Below, piece by piece: positions 1 to 8,217 of a stretch of 64,000 bases of DNA. The notes beneath the pieces are model-generated. The model was not told the origin of the DNA. It saw only the letters and a program-made list of their open reading frames with translations, and ran no database searches. Location: contig NZ_AP018165.1 of assembly GCF_002356335.1 (NCBI RefSeq), positions 3,658,001-3,722,000 on the forward strand, read 5' to 3'. The position numbers and the translations under genes are program-made. The stretch comes from [Mycobacterium] stephanolepidis. Lineage in GTDB: Bacteria; Actinomycetota; Actinomycetes; Mycobacteriales; Mycobacteriaceae. How positions within the stretch are numbered: position 1 is the stretch's first letter; each line of letters starts with the position of its first letter.

Positions 1-221
1 TCAAGCCCGAGCAGCGCGGCACCGGACTGGGAAAGGCCCTGTTGTCGGCGCTGGCCGCCGAATGCGTGGCCAACGGCTACACCCGGCTGGATTGGGCTGT
101 GCTGGACTGGAATACACCGTCCATCAAGTTCTACGACTCGATCGGGGCCAATCCGCAGTCGGATTGGATCACTTACCGGCTGCAGGGCCCGGCTTTGGCG
201 CAGCTGGCCTCGGACCGCTAG
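1..221 (+). CDS. GNAT-family N-acetyltransferase, C-terminal part
   Basis: The window opens inside this gene, so only about 72 C-terminal residues are visible, ending in TAG at 219-221. The acetyl-CoA pyrophosphate-binding loop is seen as QRGTGLGKALL, followed by the typical GNAT ending with LDWNTPSIKFYDSIGA, where Asn and Tyr match the acetyl-CoA and catalytic positions of the fold. It should transfer an acetyl group to an amine; the substrate cannot be told. The position matches M. tuberculosis Rv3216, an acetyltransferase beside the same neighbours. Its stop overlaps the stop of the convergent membrane-protein gene by 4 nt. Confidence 0.85.
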   Translation, partial: KPEQRGTGLGKALLSALAAECVANGYTRLDWAVLDWNTPSIKFYDSIGANPQSDWITYRLQGPALAQLASDR

Positions 222-625
222 TCGGATTCGTCGGCGCCGGCCTCGTCGCCGGTGGCCCATATCTGCGCGGTGGGGCTGAACAGCAGCGCCAGCGCCACCA
301 CGGCGACGATGGCAATCGGTACGCCCAGCGCGAATTGATGCGACCCCACGGCCGCGTACCACGCGACGGGAAGTAGCAGCAGCTGCATCATCACGGCGAT
401 CCCTCTGCCCCAACGCTTCCCCGTAGCGAGGGCGAGACCAGCCGCAAGGACGGCGGTGCCGAACACCGCGAACCAGGCGGCGGTGCCGTACCCGTTCACC
501 AGATGCTGATCGGCACCACCGGCCGCCCGAACCACCAGGACCACCGCGATGACTAGTCCCACGGCACCTTCGCCGGCAACGATCGTCCCGGCGCGGCGAA
601 CGGTATTCGGAACGGCTGTGGTCAC
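218..625 (-). CDS. Small integral membrane protein (Rv3217c-like)
   Basis: This 135-residue protein begins with GTG at 625. It shows four hydrophobic stretches, roughly residues 15-35, 45-65, 75-92 and 96-116, and ends in an acidic tail (GDEAGADESD), so it is a four-helix inner-membrane protein. No catalytic motif is visible and I cannot assign a function. Position and size match the conserved membrane protein Rv3217c between the acetyltransferase and the lipid-kinase gene. No strong Shine-Dalgarno sequence precedes the start, so the exact start is less certain than the frame. Confidence 0.75.
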   Translation of the reverse strand: MTTAVPNTVRRAGTIVAGEGAVGLVIAVVLVVRAAGGADQHLVNGYGTAAWFAVFGTAVLAAGLALATGKRWGRGIAVMMQLLLLPVAWYAAVGSHQFALGVPIAIVAVVALALLFSPTAQIWATGDEAGADESD

Positions 626-702
626 CCGACAAGCCTAGGTGGACACGTCACGGCGGCGATGGGCAGCTTGTGTGAAGAAAGATCCCGCTAGGCTCATGCC
701 CC

Positions 703-1680
703 GTGCGTGCGGTCCTCATCGTGAATCCCAATGCCACCTCGACAACGGCGGCCGGGCGTGACCTGCTGGCTCACGCACTCGAGAGTCGGGTGCATCTTCA
801 GGTTCTGCACACAGACCATCGGGGCCACGCCAGTGAGCTGGCCCGGCGCGCAGCCGACGAGGGGGCGGCGGTCATCGTCGTACACGGCGGCGACGGCACG
901 GTCAGCGAGGTGGTGAACGGCCTGCTCGGTCAGCCGGGACATCCTGCGCCGGGTCCGTTACCCGCCATCGCGGTGGTACCCGGCGGCTCGGCCAACGTGT
1001 TCGCACGGACGCTCGGCATATCGGCCGACCCCGTTCAGGCCACCAACCAAGTGGTCGATCTGCTCGATGCACACCGCCGCGACCAGCCACGGTGGCGCCG
1101 GATCGGTCTCGGGCACTGCGGAGAGCGCTGGTTCATCTTCAACGCAGGGATGGGCCTGGACGGCGAGGTGGTCGCCGCGATGGAGGCTCATCGCAACAAG
1201 GGCAAGCAGGTCACGGCCGGACGGTATGTGACGCGCGCGGTCCTGAGCTTCTTCCGCGCCGCGCGCCACCAGCCGACCCTCACTGTCGAGCTACCCGGCC
1301 TGGCGCCGCAGGAGGGCATCCACTTCGCGTTCATCAGCAATTCCAACCCGTGGACGTACGCCAATGAGCGCGCCATCTGGACAAATCCGGGCACCGGCTT
1401 CGAGAGCGGTTTGGGCGTGTTCGCGTCGAAGAGCATGAACGTGATGGCCAATCTTCGCCTGGTCCGCCAGATGGTGGGCGCGCCCCGCCCGGACCGCCCC
1501 GCGGCCGGTCACCTGCTGCGCAAAGATGACGTGGGGTGGGTGCGGGTACGCGCGTCGGCACCGATCGCCACGCAGGTCGACGGCGATTTCCTAGGGTTCC
1601 GCAGCGAGCTGACCTTCACCGCCGAACCCGATGTTCTCGACGTGGTGGCCCCGGCAAAACCCGCAGAAGCACTCTCCTGA
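703..1680 (+). CDS. Diacylglycerol kinase / sphingosine kinase family protein
   Basis: The 325-residue product (GTG start at 703) carries the DAGK/LCB5 catalytic domain: VNPNAT at residues 8-13, the nucleotide-binding GGDGT at 62-66 and GGSANVFARTLGI near 98. The C-terminal beta-sandwich includes QVDGDFLG near residue 290, the usual lipid-kinase ending. It probably phosphorylates diacylglycerol or a related lipid alcohol with ATP at the membrane face; the substrate is inferred from the family only. It corresponds to Rv3218, just upstream of whiB1, but the 416-nt gap and the regulatory sites in it make co-transcription with whiB1 unlikely. Confidence 0.85.
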   Translation: MRAVLIVNPNATSTTAAGRDLLAHALESRVHLQVLHTDHRGHASELARRAADEGAAVIVVHGGDGTVSEVVNGLLGQPGHPAPGPLPAIAVVPGGSANVFARTLGISADPVQATNQVVDLLDAHRRDQPRWRRIGLGHCGERWFIFNAGMGLDGEVVAAMEAHRNKGKQVTAGRYVTRAVLSFFRAARHQPTLTVELPGLAPQEGIHFAFISNSNPWTYANERAIWTNPGTGFESGLGVFASKSMNVMANLRLVRQMVGAPRPDRPAAGHLLRKDDVGWVRVRASAPIATQVDGDFLGFRSELTFTAEPDVLDVVAPAKPAEALS

Positions 1681-1812
1681 GACCGACCGAGAGCGCAATG
1701 GTGTTGGGCGACAGCCCGTTCCGGGCACAGTCGACTCACAGCAGCGACGCGGTCTGCATCACACCCGGCGCATATCGGATGTACTACTTGACGTAGTCGA
1801 GTAGTAGCCGGC

Positions 1813-1828
1813 CGTGATGTTACTCACC
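1813..1828. promoter_or_regulatory. CRP/FNR-type binding site, distal
   Basis: The sequence CGTGATGTTACTCACC has perfect GTGA and TCAC half-sites with a 6-nt spacer, which is the core of the CRP consensus TGTGA-N6-TCACA. Its centre (1820.5) lies 122 nt upstream of the centre of the second site and about 180 nt from the probable whiB1 transcription start. Confidence 0.65.
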
Positions 1829-1934
1829 AGTAGCACTAAGCCACCTGGGAAAATGGGGGAATCTCGCCAGATTCAAGGCGCAGATGGGGTGAGTGTAGTA
1901 CAAACGAATGTGGAGTCCGCAGACACCACCCCCG

Positions 1935-1950
1935 AGTGAGATTGACCACG
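1935..1950. promoter_or_regulatory. CRP binding site of whiB1, proximal
   Basis: AGTGAGATTGACCACG matches TGTGA-N6-TCACA in GTGA and CAC. As far as I recall, a closely similar sequence is the CRP (Rv3676) site of the M. tuberculosis whiB1 promoter. Its centre is about 57 nt upstream of the transcription start implied by the promoter at 1966-1993, the spacing expected for activation. Confidence 0.7.
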
Positions 1951-1965
1951 TGTTAACTCACGCTA

Positions 1966-1993
1966 TTGACTTCTGCTGAGCTTGTGAAACGAT
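1966..1993 (+). promoter_or_regulatory. Probable whiB1 promoter
   Basis: A -35-like TTGACT (1966-1971) is followed after 16 nt by AACGAT (1988-1993), which keeps only the A and final T of a -10 hexamer. This places transcription start near 2000, giving a leader of about 97 nt. The -10 is weak, consistent with a need for activation by CRP at 1935-1950. The assignment is inferred. Confidence 0.45.
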
Positions 1994-2096
1994 CGGAAGC
2001 AACAGTGCAGAAACATTTGGTACGCACGCGTTAACAGCCGAAAAACATTGATCTCGTGCGCTTGTGGCGCGCGCGATGAAAAAGGAGTGCACAACT

Positions 2097-2351
2097 ATGG
2101 ATTGGCGCCATAAGGCGGTCTGTCGCGACGAGGATCCCGAACTGTTCTTCCCCGTAGGGAACAGCGGACCGGCCCTTGCCCAGATCGCTGACGCAAAGCT
2201 CGTCTGTAACCGCTGTCCGGTGACGACCGAGTGCCTTACCTGGGCGCTGGAGTCGGGCCAGGACGCCGGTGTGTGGGGTGGCCTCAGCGAGGATGAGCGC
2301 CGCGCCCTCAAGCGTCGCAACGCCCGCGCTCGCGCCCGCAGCGCCGTCTAA
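2097..2351 (+). CDS. whiB1: WhiB1, iron-sulfur redox/NO-sensing transcription factor
   Basis: The 84-residue product has the exact length of M. tuberculosis WhiB1. I chose ATG 2097 over an upstream in-frame start because AAAGGAG lies 7 nt ahead of it and the protein then begins MDWRHKAVC as in orthologues. The four [4Fe-4S] ligands are Cys9, Cys37, Cys40 and Cys46 (CNRC...C), followed by the GVWGG turn and a basic DNA-binding tail (RRALKRRNARARAR). In mycobacteria WhiB1 is essential, binds the primary sigma factor, and becomes a DNA-binding form when its cluster reacts with nitric oxide. CRP-like sites precede it and a strong hairpin follows it. Confidence 0.97.
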   Translation: MDWRHKAVCRDEDPELFFPVGNSGPALAQIADAKLVCNRCPVTTECLTWALESGQDAGVWGGLSEDERRALKRRNARARARSAV

Positions 2352-2367
2352 CGCCGCAGCATTGCAG

Positions 2368-2395
2368 AACCCGGCACAAAATTTGGTGCCGGGTT
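2368..2395. terminator. Bidirectional hairpin terminator, whiB1/pdtaS
   Basis: A perfect 10-bp stem, AACCCGGCAC at 2368-2377 and GTGCCGGGTT at 2386-2395, closes an 8-nt loop and is followed on the plus strand by TCTTTG. It lies between the convergent 3' ends of whiB1 and pdtaS and can serve both. Confidence 0.85.
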
Positions 2396-2436
2396 CTTTG
2401 CTGCTCTGGGTCGGATCGCTTGCCGCGCCAAAACTT

Positions 2437-3927
2437 TCAGGCCATTAGGCGGGCACGCCGGCCCAGCGGCACCCGGAGCACCGCATTTGTTCCGCCTTCT
2501 GGGTCGCTGCGCATGTCCAGTGAGCCGTCGATCTCGGCCGACACCAACGTCCTGACGATCTGCAATCCCAGCCGGTCGGACGTCTCCACACTGAATCCCT
2601 CGGGCAGTCCTCGCCCGTCGTCGTGCACGACGACGTCGAGCCAGCGTGCCGAGCGCTCCGCCCTGATGATCACCTGACCCTGCGCACCCTCCTCGAAGGC
2701 GTGCTCAATGGCGTTCTGCACCAGTTCGGTGATCACCATGATCAGCGGTGTCGCACGGTCGGAGTCGAGCACCCCGAGCGCACCTTCACGGGAGACCCGC
2801 ACCTTGGTGTCGACGGTGGCCACGTCGGTCATGATCGGCATGATCCGGTCGATCACCTCGTCGAGGTTGACTTCCTCGTCCACGGACATCGACAGGGCGT
2901 CGTGAACCAGCGCGATGGACGACACCCGGCGTACCGATTCGAAAAGCGCCTCGCGCGCTTCCTCGTTCTGTGTACGCCGCGCCTGCAGTCGCAGCAGCGC
3001 GGCCACGGTCTGCAGATTGTTCTTCACCCGATGGTGGATCTCGCGGATGGTGGCGTCTTTGGACAGCAGTGCCCGGTCGCGGCGCTTGACCTCGGTCACG
3101 TCACGGGTCAGCAGCAGCGCCCCCACCGACGCACCGCGCACGATGAGCGGCAAGGTGCGGATGAGCACCGCGGCACCGCGTGCGTCGACCTCCATGCGCA
3201 TACTCGGCCCGCCGGCCAGCACGTCGCGGACATGCGCCGCGAGCTCTTGACCTTCAAAGGGGTCCGAGATCAGCGGCTTGGTGACCTCCATGAGGTCATG
3301 CCCCTGCAGATCGCTGGCCAAACCCATGCGGTGATACGCCGACAACGCATTCGGGCTGGCGTATCGGACCTCACCGGACACGTCGAGCCTGATGAATCCG
3401 TCACCCACCCGGGGGCTGGAGCGCGACATCGCCTGATCGGCCACGTTCGGGAAGGTGCCCTCGGTGAGCATCAGCAGCAGATCGCCCGCACACTCCAGAT
3501 ACGCGCGTTCCAGCACGCCCTTCTTCAGTCGGGAGGCCAGCGCGGTCTGGTGGGTCAGTACGGCCACGGTCCGGTCCCCACAGCGCACCGGGACTGCTTC
3601 CACGTTCAGCTCGGAGGCGTGCTCGGTCAGATCCGAATCGCTTTCCCGCTCGATGGAACCCGACGTGAACGCCGCCTCCACCAACGGAACGTCCGCGATC
3701 TTCGCGACGGTGCCGACGGCGTCGCTGTCGATGATGGTCGGCGCGGTGTTGGGTCGACACTGGGCGACGCACACGAAGGCGTCGTCGTCACGATGCACCC
3801 ACATCAGATAGTCGGCGAACGAGAGGTCGGCCAGCAGCTGCCATTCGGCAACCACGGCGTGCAGATGATCGACCGCTTCGCCGGGCAGCATGGTGTGCTC
3901 GGCAAGCAGATCACCGAGAGTTGACAT
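2437..3927 (-). CDS. pdtaS: PdtaS, sensor histidine kinase of the PdtaS-PdtaR system
   Basis: This 496-residue soluble kinase has an N-terminal GAF-type region (about 1-160), a PAS-like domain (about 170-280), then a HisKA_2 dimerisation motif EIHHRVKNN at 296-304 containing the phosphorylated His, and an HATPase_c domain with ELVQNAIEHAF and the DDGRGLPEG box. No membrane segment is present. In mycobacteria PdtaS signals to the ANTAR RNA-binding regulator PdtaR; pdtaR is not in this window. The gene is 11 nt downstream of the biotinyl-protein gene, probably in one transcript, and ends at the terminator shared with whiB1. Confidence 0.95.
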   Translation of the reverse strand: MSTLGDLLAEHTMLPGEAVDHLHAVVAEWQLLADLSFADYLMWVHRDDDAFVCVAQCRPNTAPTIIDSDAVGTVAKIADVPLVEAAFTSGSIERESDSDLTEHASELNVEAVPVRCGDRTVAVLTHQTALASRLKKGVLERAYLECAGDLLLMLTEGTFPNVADQAMSRSSPRVGDGFIRLDVSGEVRYASPNALSAYHRMGLASDLQGHDLMEVTKPLISDPFEGQELAAHVRDVLAGGPSMRMEVDARGAAVLIRTLPLIVRGASVGALLLTRDVTEVKRRDRALLSKDATIREIHHRVKNNLQTVAALLRLQARRTQNEEAREALFESVRRVSSIALVHDALSMSVDEEVNLDEVIDRIMPIMTDVATVDTKVRVSREGALGVLDSDRATPLIMVITELVQNAIEHAFEEGAQGQVIIRAERSARWLDVVVHDDGRGLPEGFSVETSDRLGLQIVRTLVSAEIDGSLDMRSDPEGGTNAVLRVPLGRRARLMA

Positions 3928-3938
3928 GCGGTGGCGAT

Positions 3939-4157
3939 CTAGTCGTCGATGACGGCGATCAAGTCGCCGGCCTGGATGACGTCGCCCACCGAAACGCTCA
4001 CGTCGCCGATGGTTCCCGCCACCTCAGCCAGCACCGGGATCTCCATCTTCATGGATTCCAGGAGGACGATCGTGTCGCCTTCGGCGATCGCATCACCCTT
4101 CGTGACGAGCACTTCCAGCACGCTGGCCACGATCTCGGCGTGTACTTCCTCGGCCAC
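3939..4157 (-). CDS. Biotin/lipoyl attachment domain protein (TB7.3 type)
   Basis: The 72-residue product is a single biotinyl domain. It has the swinging-arm motif ESMKMEIPV with the modifiable Lys at residue 37, and terminal beta-strands (VHAEIVASV and GDLIAVIDD) that form the flattened barrel. It matches the TB7.3 protein Rv3221c. Which carboxylase, if any, it serves is not known from sequence. The biotin ligase likely to modify it, birA, is also in this window at 57787-58581. It lies upstream of pdtaS in the same orientation with an 11-nt gap. Confidence 0.93.
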   Translation of the reverse strand: MAEEVHAEIVASVLEVLVTKGDAIAEGDTIVLLESMKMEIPVLAEVAGTIGDVSVSVGDVIQAGDLIAVIDD

Positions 4158-4304
4158 CTGCGCGCCACCTCGCTCTCGTCGACATCCGGTTACCGGTCCT
4201 CAGTATCGAACCACACCTACGGGATCCACGCTTTCAACCACCCGCCCCGGCATGAGAGACTGGATACACACACCGGCGCGCATTACGCGCAGCTGGCATG
4301 TCAG

Positions 4305-4320
4305 CCGGGCTCACACCCGG
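4305..4320 (+). repeat. Small hairpin in the leader of the bL37 gene
   Basis: CCGGG (4305-4309) and CCCGG (4316-4320) can form a 5-bp stem with a 6-nt loop about 14 nt upstream of the TAAGGAG ribosome binding site. A role in ribosomal-protein autoregulation is possible but unsupported. Confidence 0.3.
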
Positions 4321-4348
4321 AACCCATTTGATCGGTAAGGAGATTCCC

Positions 4349-4423
4349 ATGGCCAAGCGTGGTCGCAAGAAGCGCAGCCGCAAGCACAACGCCGCCAACC
4401 ACGGCAAGCGTCCCAACAGCTAG
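4349..4423 (+). CDS. Ribosomal protein bL37, 24 residues
   Basis: This very short gene has a strong ribosome binding site (TAAGGAG, 7 nt before ATG 4349) and ends with TAG at 4421-4423. The 24-residue product begins MAKRGRKKR and ends NHGKRPNS, and is almost entirely basic. It closely resembles the 24-residue bL37 protein found in mycobacterial 50S ribosome structures, where it contacts 23S rRNA. It is easily missed by annotation because of its length. It stands alone on the plus strand, and its stop is 2 nt from the convergent rshA stop. Identification is from recalled sequence, not a search. Confidence 0.88.
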   Translation: MAKRGRKKRSRKHNAANHGKRPNS

Positions 4424-4425
4424 CG

Positions 4426-4734
4426 CTAGGAGTTCTCAGCCCGCTGCTCGATGAGCGTGGTCTGAGTGATCTTCAACTTAAGACGCTCACGTAGCCCGTC
4501 AGGTGCCTTTTCTCCACCGCACTTGCGGGCTACGAGTGTTTTGATCTGCTCTTCAATGCCGTAGTGCTGCAGGCAGCCCGGGCACTCTTCGAGATGATGC
4601 CGCAGCCGCTCACTGTTCTCTGCGCTGCATTCACCATCGAGGAGGGTCCACACCTCCGCGATCACCTCGGCGCAACCCGATACCTCGCAGTTGCCGCCCT
4701 TATCAACACTGTTCTTCAGTTCACCGTCGGTCAT
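4426..4734 (-). CDS. rshA: RshA, zinc-binding anti-sigma factor for SigH
   Basis: The 102-residue product has the ZAS anti-sigma signature His-x3-Cys-x2-Cys (His47, Cys51, Cys54, in HHLEECPGC), with a further Cys at 21. In mycobacteria RshA holds SigH inactive and releases it on thiol oxidation, heat or phosphorylation. Its ATG overlaps the sigH stop (ATGA), so the pair is translationally coupled and made in a fixed ratio. The C-terminal quarter is charged and variable. It is the last gene of the sigH operon on this strand. Confidence 0.94.
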   Translation of the reverse strand: MTDGELKNSVDKGGNCEVSGCAEVIAEVWTLLDGECSAENSERLRHHLEECPGCLQHYGIEEQIKTLVARKCGGEKAPDGLRERLKLKITQTTLIEQRAENS

Positions 4735-5375
4735 GCCCGGCCCTCCGCCAACTCATTGTTGCGCAGGAACCCACGGTCCTTGGCCACTTCGGCCAGCAAT
4801 TCGCGAAGCTGGCGACGGCCACGGTGCAACCGCGACATCACCGTGCCGATCGGCGTGTCCATGATCTCGGCGATCTCCTTGTACGGGAAGCCTTCGACGT
4901 CCGCGTAGTACACGGCCATCCGGAATTCTTCCGGCAGCTTATTCAACGCTTCTTTGATTTCGTCATCAGGCAGCCCGTCAAGTGCCTCGATCTCCGCCGA
5001 CCGCAGCCCTGTGGAGGTGTGTTCAGCGTTCGCGGCCAGCTGCCAGTCGGTGATCTCCTCGGTCGGATACTCCGCCGGCTGACGCTGCTTCTTGCGATAG
5101 ATATTGATGTACGTATTCGTGAGAATCCGGTACAGCCAGGCCTTGAGATTGGTGCCCTCTTTGAAGGTTCCGAACCCGGCGTACGCCTTGACCATCGTCT
5201 CCTGCACCAGGTCCTCCGCGTCGGCGGGGTTCCGTGTCATCCGCAGCGCAGCACCGTAAAGCTGATCCAGCAGCGGGAGCGCGTCACGCTGAAACCGTGA
5301 GGCCCGCTCGGCCTCAGTTTCCGCCTTCGTTTCCACCTGAATCGGCTGATCAACGGGATCTGCAGTGTCTGTCAC
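4731..5375 (-). CDS. sigH: SigH, ECF sigma factor for oxidative and heat stress
   Basis: I place the main start at GTG 5375 because GAAAGGA lies 6 nt upstream and the product is then 214 residues, close to the 216 of M. tuberculosis SigH. Region 2 ([16 protein letters not shown] to [19 protein letters not shown]) and region 4 ([27 protein letters not shown]) are intact and nearly identical to the orthologue. SigH directs transcription of thioredoxin and other thiol-stress genes from GGAA/GTT promoters. The frame stays open upstream to 5537 and a SigH-type promoter lies at 5507-5535, so a longer isoform starting at ATG 5480 is likely (see findings). Confidence 0.96.
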   Translation of the reverse strand: MTDTADPVDQPIQVETKAETEAERASRFQRDALPLLDQLYGAALRMTRNPADAEDLVQETMVKAYAGFGTFKEGTNLKAWLYRILTNTYINIYRKKQRQPAEYPTEEITDWQLAANAEHTSTGLRSAEIEALDGLPDDEIKEALNKLPEEFRMAVYYADVEGFPYKEIAEIMDTPIGTVMSRLHRGRRQLRELLAEVAKDRGFLRNNELAEGRA

Positions 5376-5506
5376 GGCGGTCCTTTCGGTAGCGACACCG
5401 ACCATACGGATCGGCACCGACATCGGACGTTCGAGGCACGCCATTGTCACCTGCAATACCCCTTCCGTGTTGAGGACCATAGTCCGCTCTTTGCGGACAC
5501 ACTGCT

Positions 5507-5535
5507 CAACACCGACGCATGCCGGGGTATTTCCC
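5507..5535 (-). promoter_or_regulatory. SigH-type autoregulatory promoter of sigH
   Basis: Read on the minus strand, GGGAAATA (5535-5528) is followed after 17 nt by GTTG (5510-5507). This fits the mycobacterial SigH consensus (GGAA-type -35, GTT-type -10). It would start transcription near 5501, about 20 nt ahead of the in-frame ATG at 5480 and about 125 nt ahead of the main GTG start. Confidence 0.75.
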
Positions 5536-5593
5536 AAAGTATCTCGACTGTCAACTCCACATTCACCGGACCCGTAGCACTACTGTCCAGATC

Positions 5594-6100
5594 GTGGGTT
5601 CCAAGGCCGTCAAAGCTGCCACTCCGGCAGTCGCCGTGTTGATCGCGGCCGGAGTCGACTATGAACTGCTGCCCTATGAACACCGTCCCGGAGAGAGCGC
5701 GTACGGCGATGAGGCGGTACGCGCATTGGCCGGTTCCGGGTTGGTTCCCGAACAGATCTTCAAGACACTGCTGATCTCGCTGGATCGCGGGGCGGATCTG
5801 GCAGTCGCGGTCATCCCGGTACCCGCGACGCTCTCACTCAAGGCTGCCGCCGCCGCACTCGGCCGGGCCAAGGCCACCATGGCTGATCCGGCGGCGGCCG
5901 AACGCAGTTCCGGTTACGTGGTGGGCGGAATCTCTCCGCTCGGGCAGCGAAAATCATTACCCACCGTCATCGATTCGTCCGCCCTGACCTGGGATCGCAT
6001 ACTGTGCAGCGCGGGAAAGCGCGGGTTGCAGATGGCACTGGCACCCACCGACTTGGTCCGGCTCGCCGACGCCGTGACGGCACCCATCACAGCAGGGTGA
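5594..6100 (+). CDS. ybaK: YbaK/EbsC-family aminoacyl-tRNA deacylase
   Basis: From GTG 5594 the product is 168 residues, the usual size of YbaK. The earlier in-frame start would add a tail overlapping the sigH promoter. The family fold is seen in GVDYELLPYEH at the N-terminus, VPEQIFKTLLI with the conserved Lys, and GGISPLGQRKSLPTVIDSS. The enzyme hydrolyses mischarged Cys-tRNA(Pro) and similar tRNAs. It is divergent from sigH, with about 60 nt between the sigH promoter and its start. It overlaps the convergent SRAP gene by 14 nt. Confidence 0.88.
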   Translation: MGSKAVKAATPAVAVLIAAGVDYELLPYEHRPGESAYGDEAVRALAGSGLVPEQIFKTLLISLDRGADLAVAVIPVPATLSLKAAAAALGRAKATMADPAAAERSSGYVVGGISPLGQRKSLPTVIDSSALTWDRILCSAGKRGLQMALAPTDLVRLADAVTAPITAG

Positions 6101-6860
6101 TCTGCTCCCCCACCCGCTGGGATCCGTCATCTGGCGCGAGTAGTTCCGGACCGTTGTTCGCGACACTGTTGACCAACGAGGAGACCTGCCGAGTGTCGAT
6201 TCCGGTTGCGTCCCCTGTCCCCTGCAGAAGGCTCTGGTCCAGATCGCGGTCGGGGTCCAGCCAGCGATCCCACGATTGAGCACCCAGCATCAACGGCATC
6301 CGGTCATGAATTTCCTGGAGCGGACCGACCGCATCGGTGGTGACGATCGTGCAGCTCAGCAGCGGCGCCGCGTCCTTGGCGGGCTTCCACACCGACCACA
6401 GGCCCGCGGCGAACAATCGCTTTCCGTCGCCGGCATTCATATAGAACGCCGTCTTGGCGCCCTCCTGCTTACGCCACTCGTACCAGCCGTCCATCGGAAC
6501 CAGACACCGCTTGGATTGCGCGGCCACGCGGAAGGTCGCGGCCGTGGTGAGGCTCTCCGCCCGGGCATTGATCAGAGGCGCACCCTTGGCCTGCGGTCGA
6601 CCGTCTTCGCGCGCCTTCGCCCATGTCGGCACCAAACCCCAGCGCATGGCGCGAATACGACGAGTGGGAACGTCGCCGGGCTCGCGATGCCGCGCCACCA
6701 CCGTGAGCACCGGATCAGTGGGGGCGACGTTGTAGTTCGGGATGACGGGAAGCTGCTGCGCAGACCCCGACAACTGACTCGCTGTGCTTATCTCGTCGAT
6801 TGCGTCGATCTCCGCGGCGAGCAGCGCCGGGTCGATCGTCACCGCATACCGTCCGCACAT
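6087..6860 (-). CDS. SRAP domain protein (YedK/HMCES family)
   Basis: I start at ATG 6860 so that the protein (257 residues) begins MCGRYAV, which is obligatory for the family because Cys2 becomes the N-terminal catalytic residue. Further signatures are [22 protein letters not shown] with the catalytic Glu, and HDRMPLML with the active-site His. SRAP proteins form a covalent thiazolidine crosslink to abasic sites in single-stranded DNA and so shield them during replication. The product matches Rv3226c. It is divergent from aroA with a 58-nt spacer. Confidence 0.92.
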   Translation of the reverse strand: MCGRYAVTIDPALLAAEIDAIDEISTASQLSGSAQQLPVIPNYNVAPTDPVLTVVARHREPGDVPTRRIRAMRWGLVPTWAKAREDGRPQAKGAPLINARAESLTTAATFRVAAQSKRCLVPMDGWYEWRKQEGAKTAFYMNAGDGKRLFAAGLWSVWKPAKDAAPLLSCTIVTTDAVGPLQEIHDRMPLMLGAQSWDRWLDPDRDLDQSLLQGTGDATGIDTRQVSSLVNSVANNGPELLAPDDGSQRVGEQITLL

Positions 6861-6918
6861 ATCGCCATCGTGCCACCCGGGGCCGACACCGCAGGTACGC
6901 GTCCGGGACAATAGAGCG

Positions 6919-8217
6919 GTGACAAGCGGACTCTGGCAGGCACCGACGATCGACGGTTCCGTCAACGCGACCATCACCATGCCCGGCTCGAAATCTCAGA
7001 CCAATCGAGCGTTCGTGCTCGCGGCGTTGGCGGCGCGCGAGGGCGGTACCTCCACCGTGTCCGGCGCATTGCGCAGCCGCGACACCGATCTCATGATCGG
7101 AGCGTTACGAGCGCTCGGGTTTGTCGTCACCGGCGACGGTACCGACCTGACCATCTCCCCCGGGACCGGCGACGGGGACACGTCGAGGGTCGACTGCGGG
7201 CTTGCCGGGACAGTCCTTCGTTTCCTGCCACCGGTGGCAGCATTTCGTCACGCCCCCACCATTTTTGACGGTGACGATCAGGCACGCGCCCGGCCCATTG
7301 CTCCGCTGCTGGACGCGCTGCGTGCCATCGGAGTCGGCATTGACGGGCAGCACCTGCCGTTCACGGTGGCAGGTGCCGGGCAAGTCCGCGGCGGCCAGGT
7401 CGGTGTCGATGCGTCCGGATCGTCCCAATTCGTTTCCGGCCTCCTGCTTTCCGGCGCCGCGTTCGCCGAAGGTCTGACGGCGGTGAATACCGCGGACGTG
7501 CTGCCGTCGGGTCCCCATGTGGTCATGACGGTGACGATGCTCCGCGAGGCGGGTATCGCGGTCGACGATTCTATCCCCGGGCGCTGGCATATCGATCCTC
7601 AGCCAATTCCCGCGCACCACTGGGCGATCGAGCCCGACCTGTCGAACGCGCTGGCGTTCGTCGCGCCGGCGTTGGCCACCGGCGGAAGTGTGCGCATCAG
7701 TGGCTGGCCGCGAGAATCCACTCAGCCCGCCCGCCAGATCGAGGATGTGGTGCGCCAGTTCGCCCAGACCGTGTCACTGACGGATTCCCATCTGGAGGTC
7801 ATCGGTCAGACCGGTTATCGCGGTGTCGATCTGGACCTTGGTGAGGTTGGCGAGCTGACCCCGACGGTGGCGGCACTGGCTGCTCTCGCCGCACCCGGGA
7901 GCGTCTCCACGCTGCGTGGGATCGCGCATCTGCGTGGTCACGAAACCGACCGGCTCAAGGCACTTGCCCATGAGATCAACGCTCTTGGTGGGCAATGCGA
8001 GGAGACCGCAGGCGGGCTGCGGATCGTCGCCACCGATTTGCACGGCGGCGTCTGGGGTTCGTACGCCGATCACCGGATGGCCACAGCCGGGGCCCTCGTC
8101 GGTCTGAAGGTGCCCGGAGTTTCCGTCGACGACATCGCCACGACCGGCAAGACGCTGCCCGACTTCCCCGGAATGTGGGCCGACATGCTCGCTCAATCGG
8201 GCGGTCGCGCCTCTTGA
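6919..8217 (+). CDS. aroA: 3-phosphoshikimate 1-carboxyvinyltransferase (EPSP synthase)
   Basis: From GTG 6919 the product is 432 residues. It starts TSGLWQAP and carries [17 protein letters not shown], the phosphoenolpyruvate and shikimate-3-phosphate binding segment. It also has [30 protein letters not shown] and the C-terminal [20 protein letters not shown]. The enzyme performs the sixth step of the shikimate pathway. Upstream in-frame starts would run into the divergent SRAP gene. Its stop overlaps the start of rsgA (TTGA), so the two genes are coupled, as for Rv3227-Rv3228. Confidence 0.96.
   Translation: MTSGLWQAPTIDGSVNATITMPGSKSQTNRAFVLAALAAREGGTSTVSGALRSRDTDLMIGALRALGFVVTGDGTDLTISPGTGDGDTSRVDCGLAGTVLRFLPPVAAFRHAPTIFDGDDQARARPIAPLLDALRAIGVGIDGQHLPFTVAGAGQVRGGQVGVDASGSSQFVSGLLLSGAAFAEGLTAVNTADVLPSGPHVVMTVTMLREAGIAVDDSIPGRWHIDPQPIPAHHWAIEPDLSNALAFVAPALATGGSVRISGWPRESTQPARQIEDVVRQFAQTVSLTDSHLEVIGQTGYRGVDLDLGEVGELTPTVAALAALAAPGSVSTLRGIAHLRGHETDRLKALAHEINALGGQCEETAGGLRIVATDLHGGVWGSYADHRMATAGALVGLKVPGVSVDDIATTGKTLPDFPGMWADMLAQSGGRAS

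Larger units (their letters stand above)
1681..2096. other. Intergenic regulatory region upstream of whiB1
   Basis: This 416-nt gap holds no credible gene. It contains two CRP-like palindromes (1813-1828 and 1935-1950), a probable sigma-70-type promoter (1966-1993) and a leader of about 100 nt. Just upstream of the first palindrome is a small inverted repeat, ACTAC at 1783-1787 and GTAGT at 1793-1797, bracketing TTGAC; its role is unknown. Confidence 0.7.

Noticed and set aside
1888..1903. Third CRP-like sequence upstream of whiB1 (GTGA-GTGTAG-TACA)
   Set aside because: Only the left half-site is good; the right half matches TCAC at one base, so chance is the better explanation.
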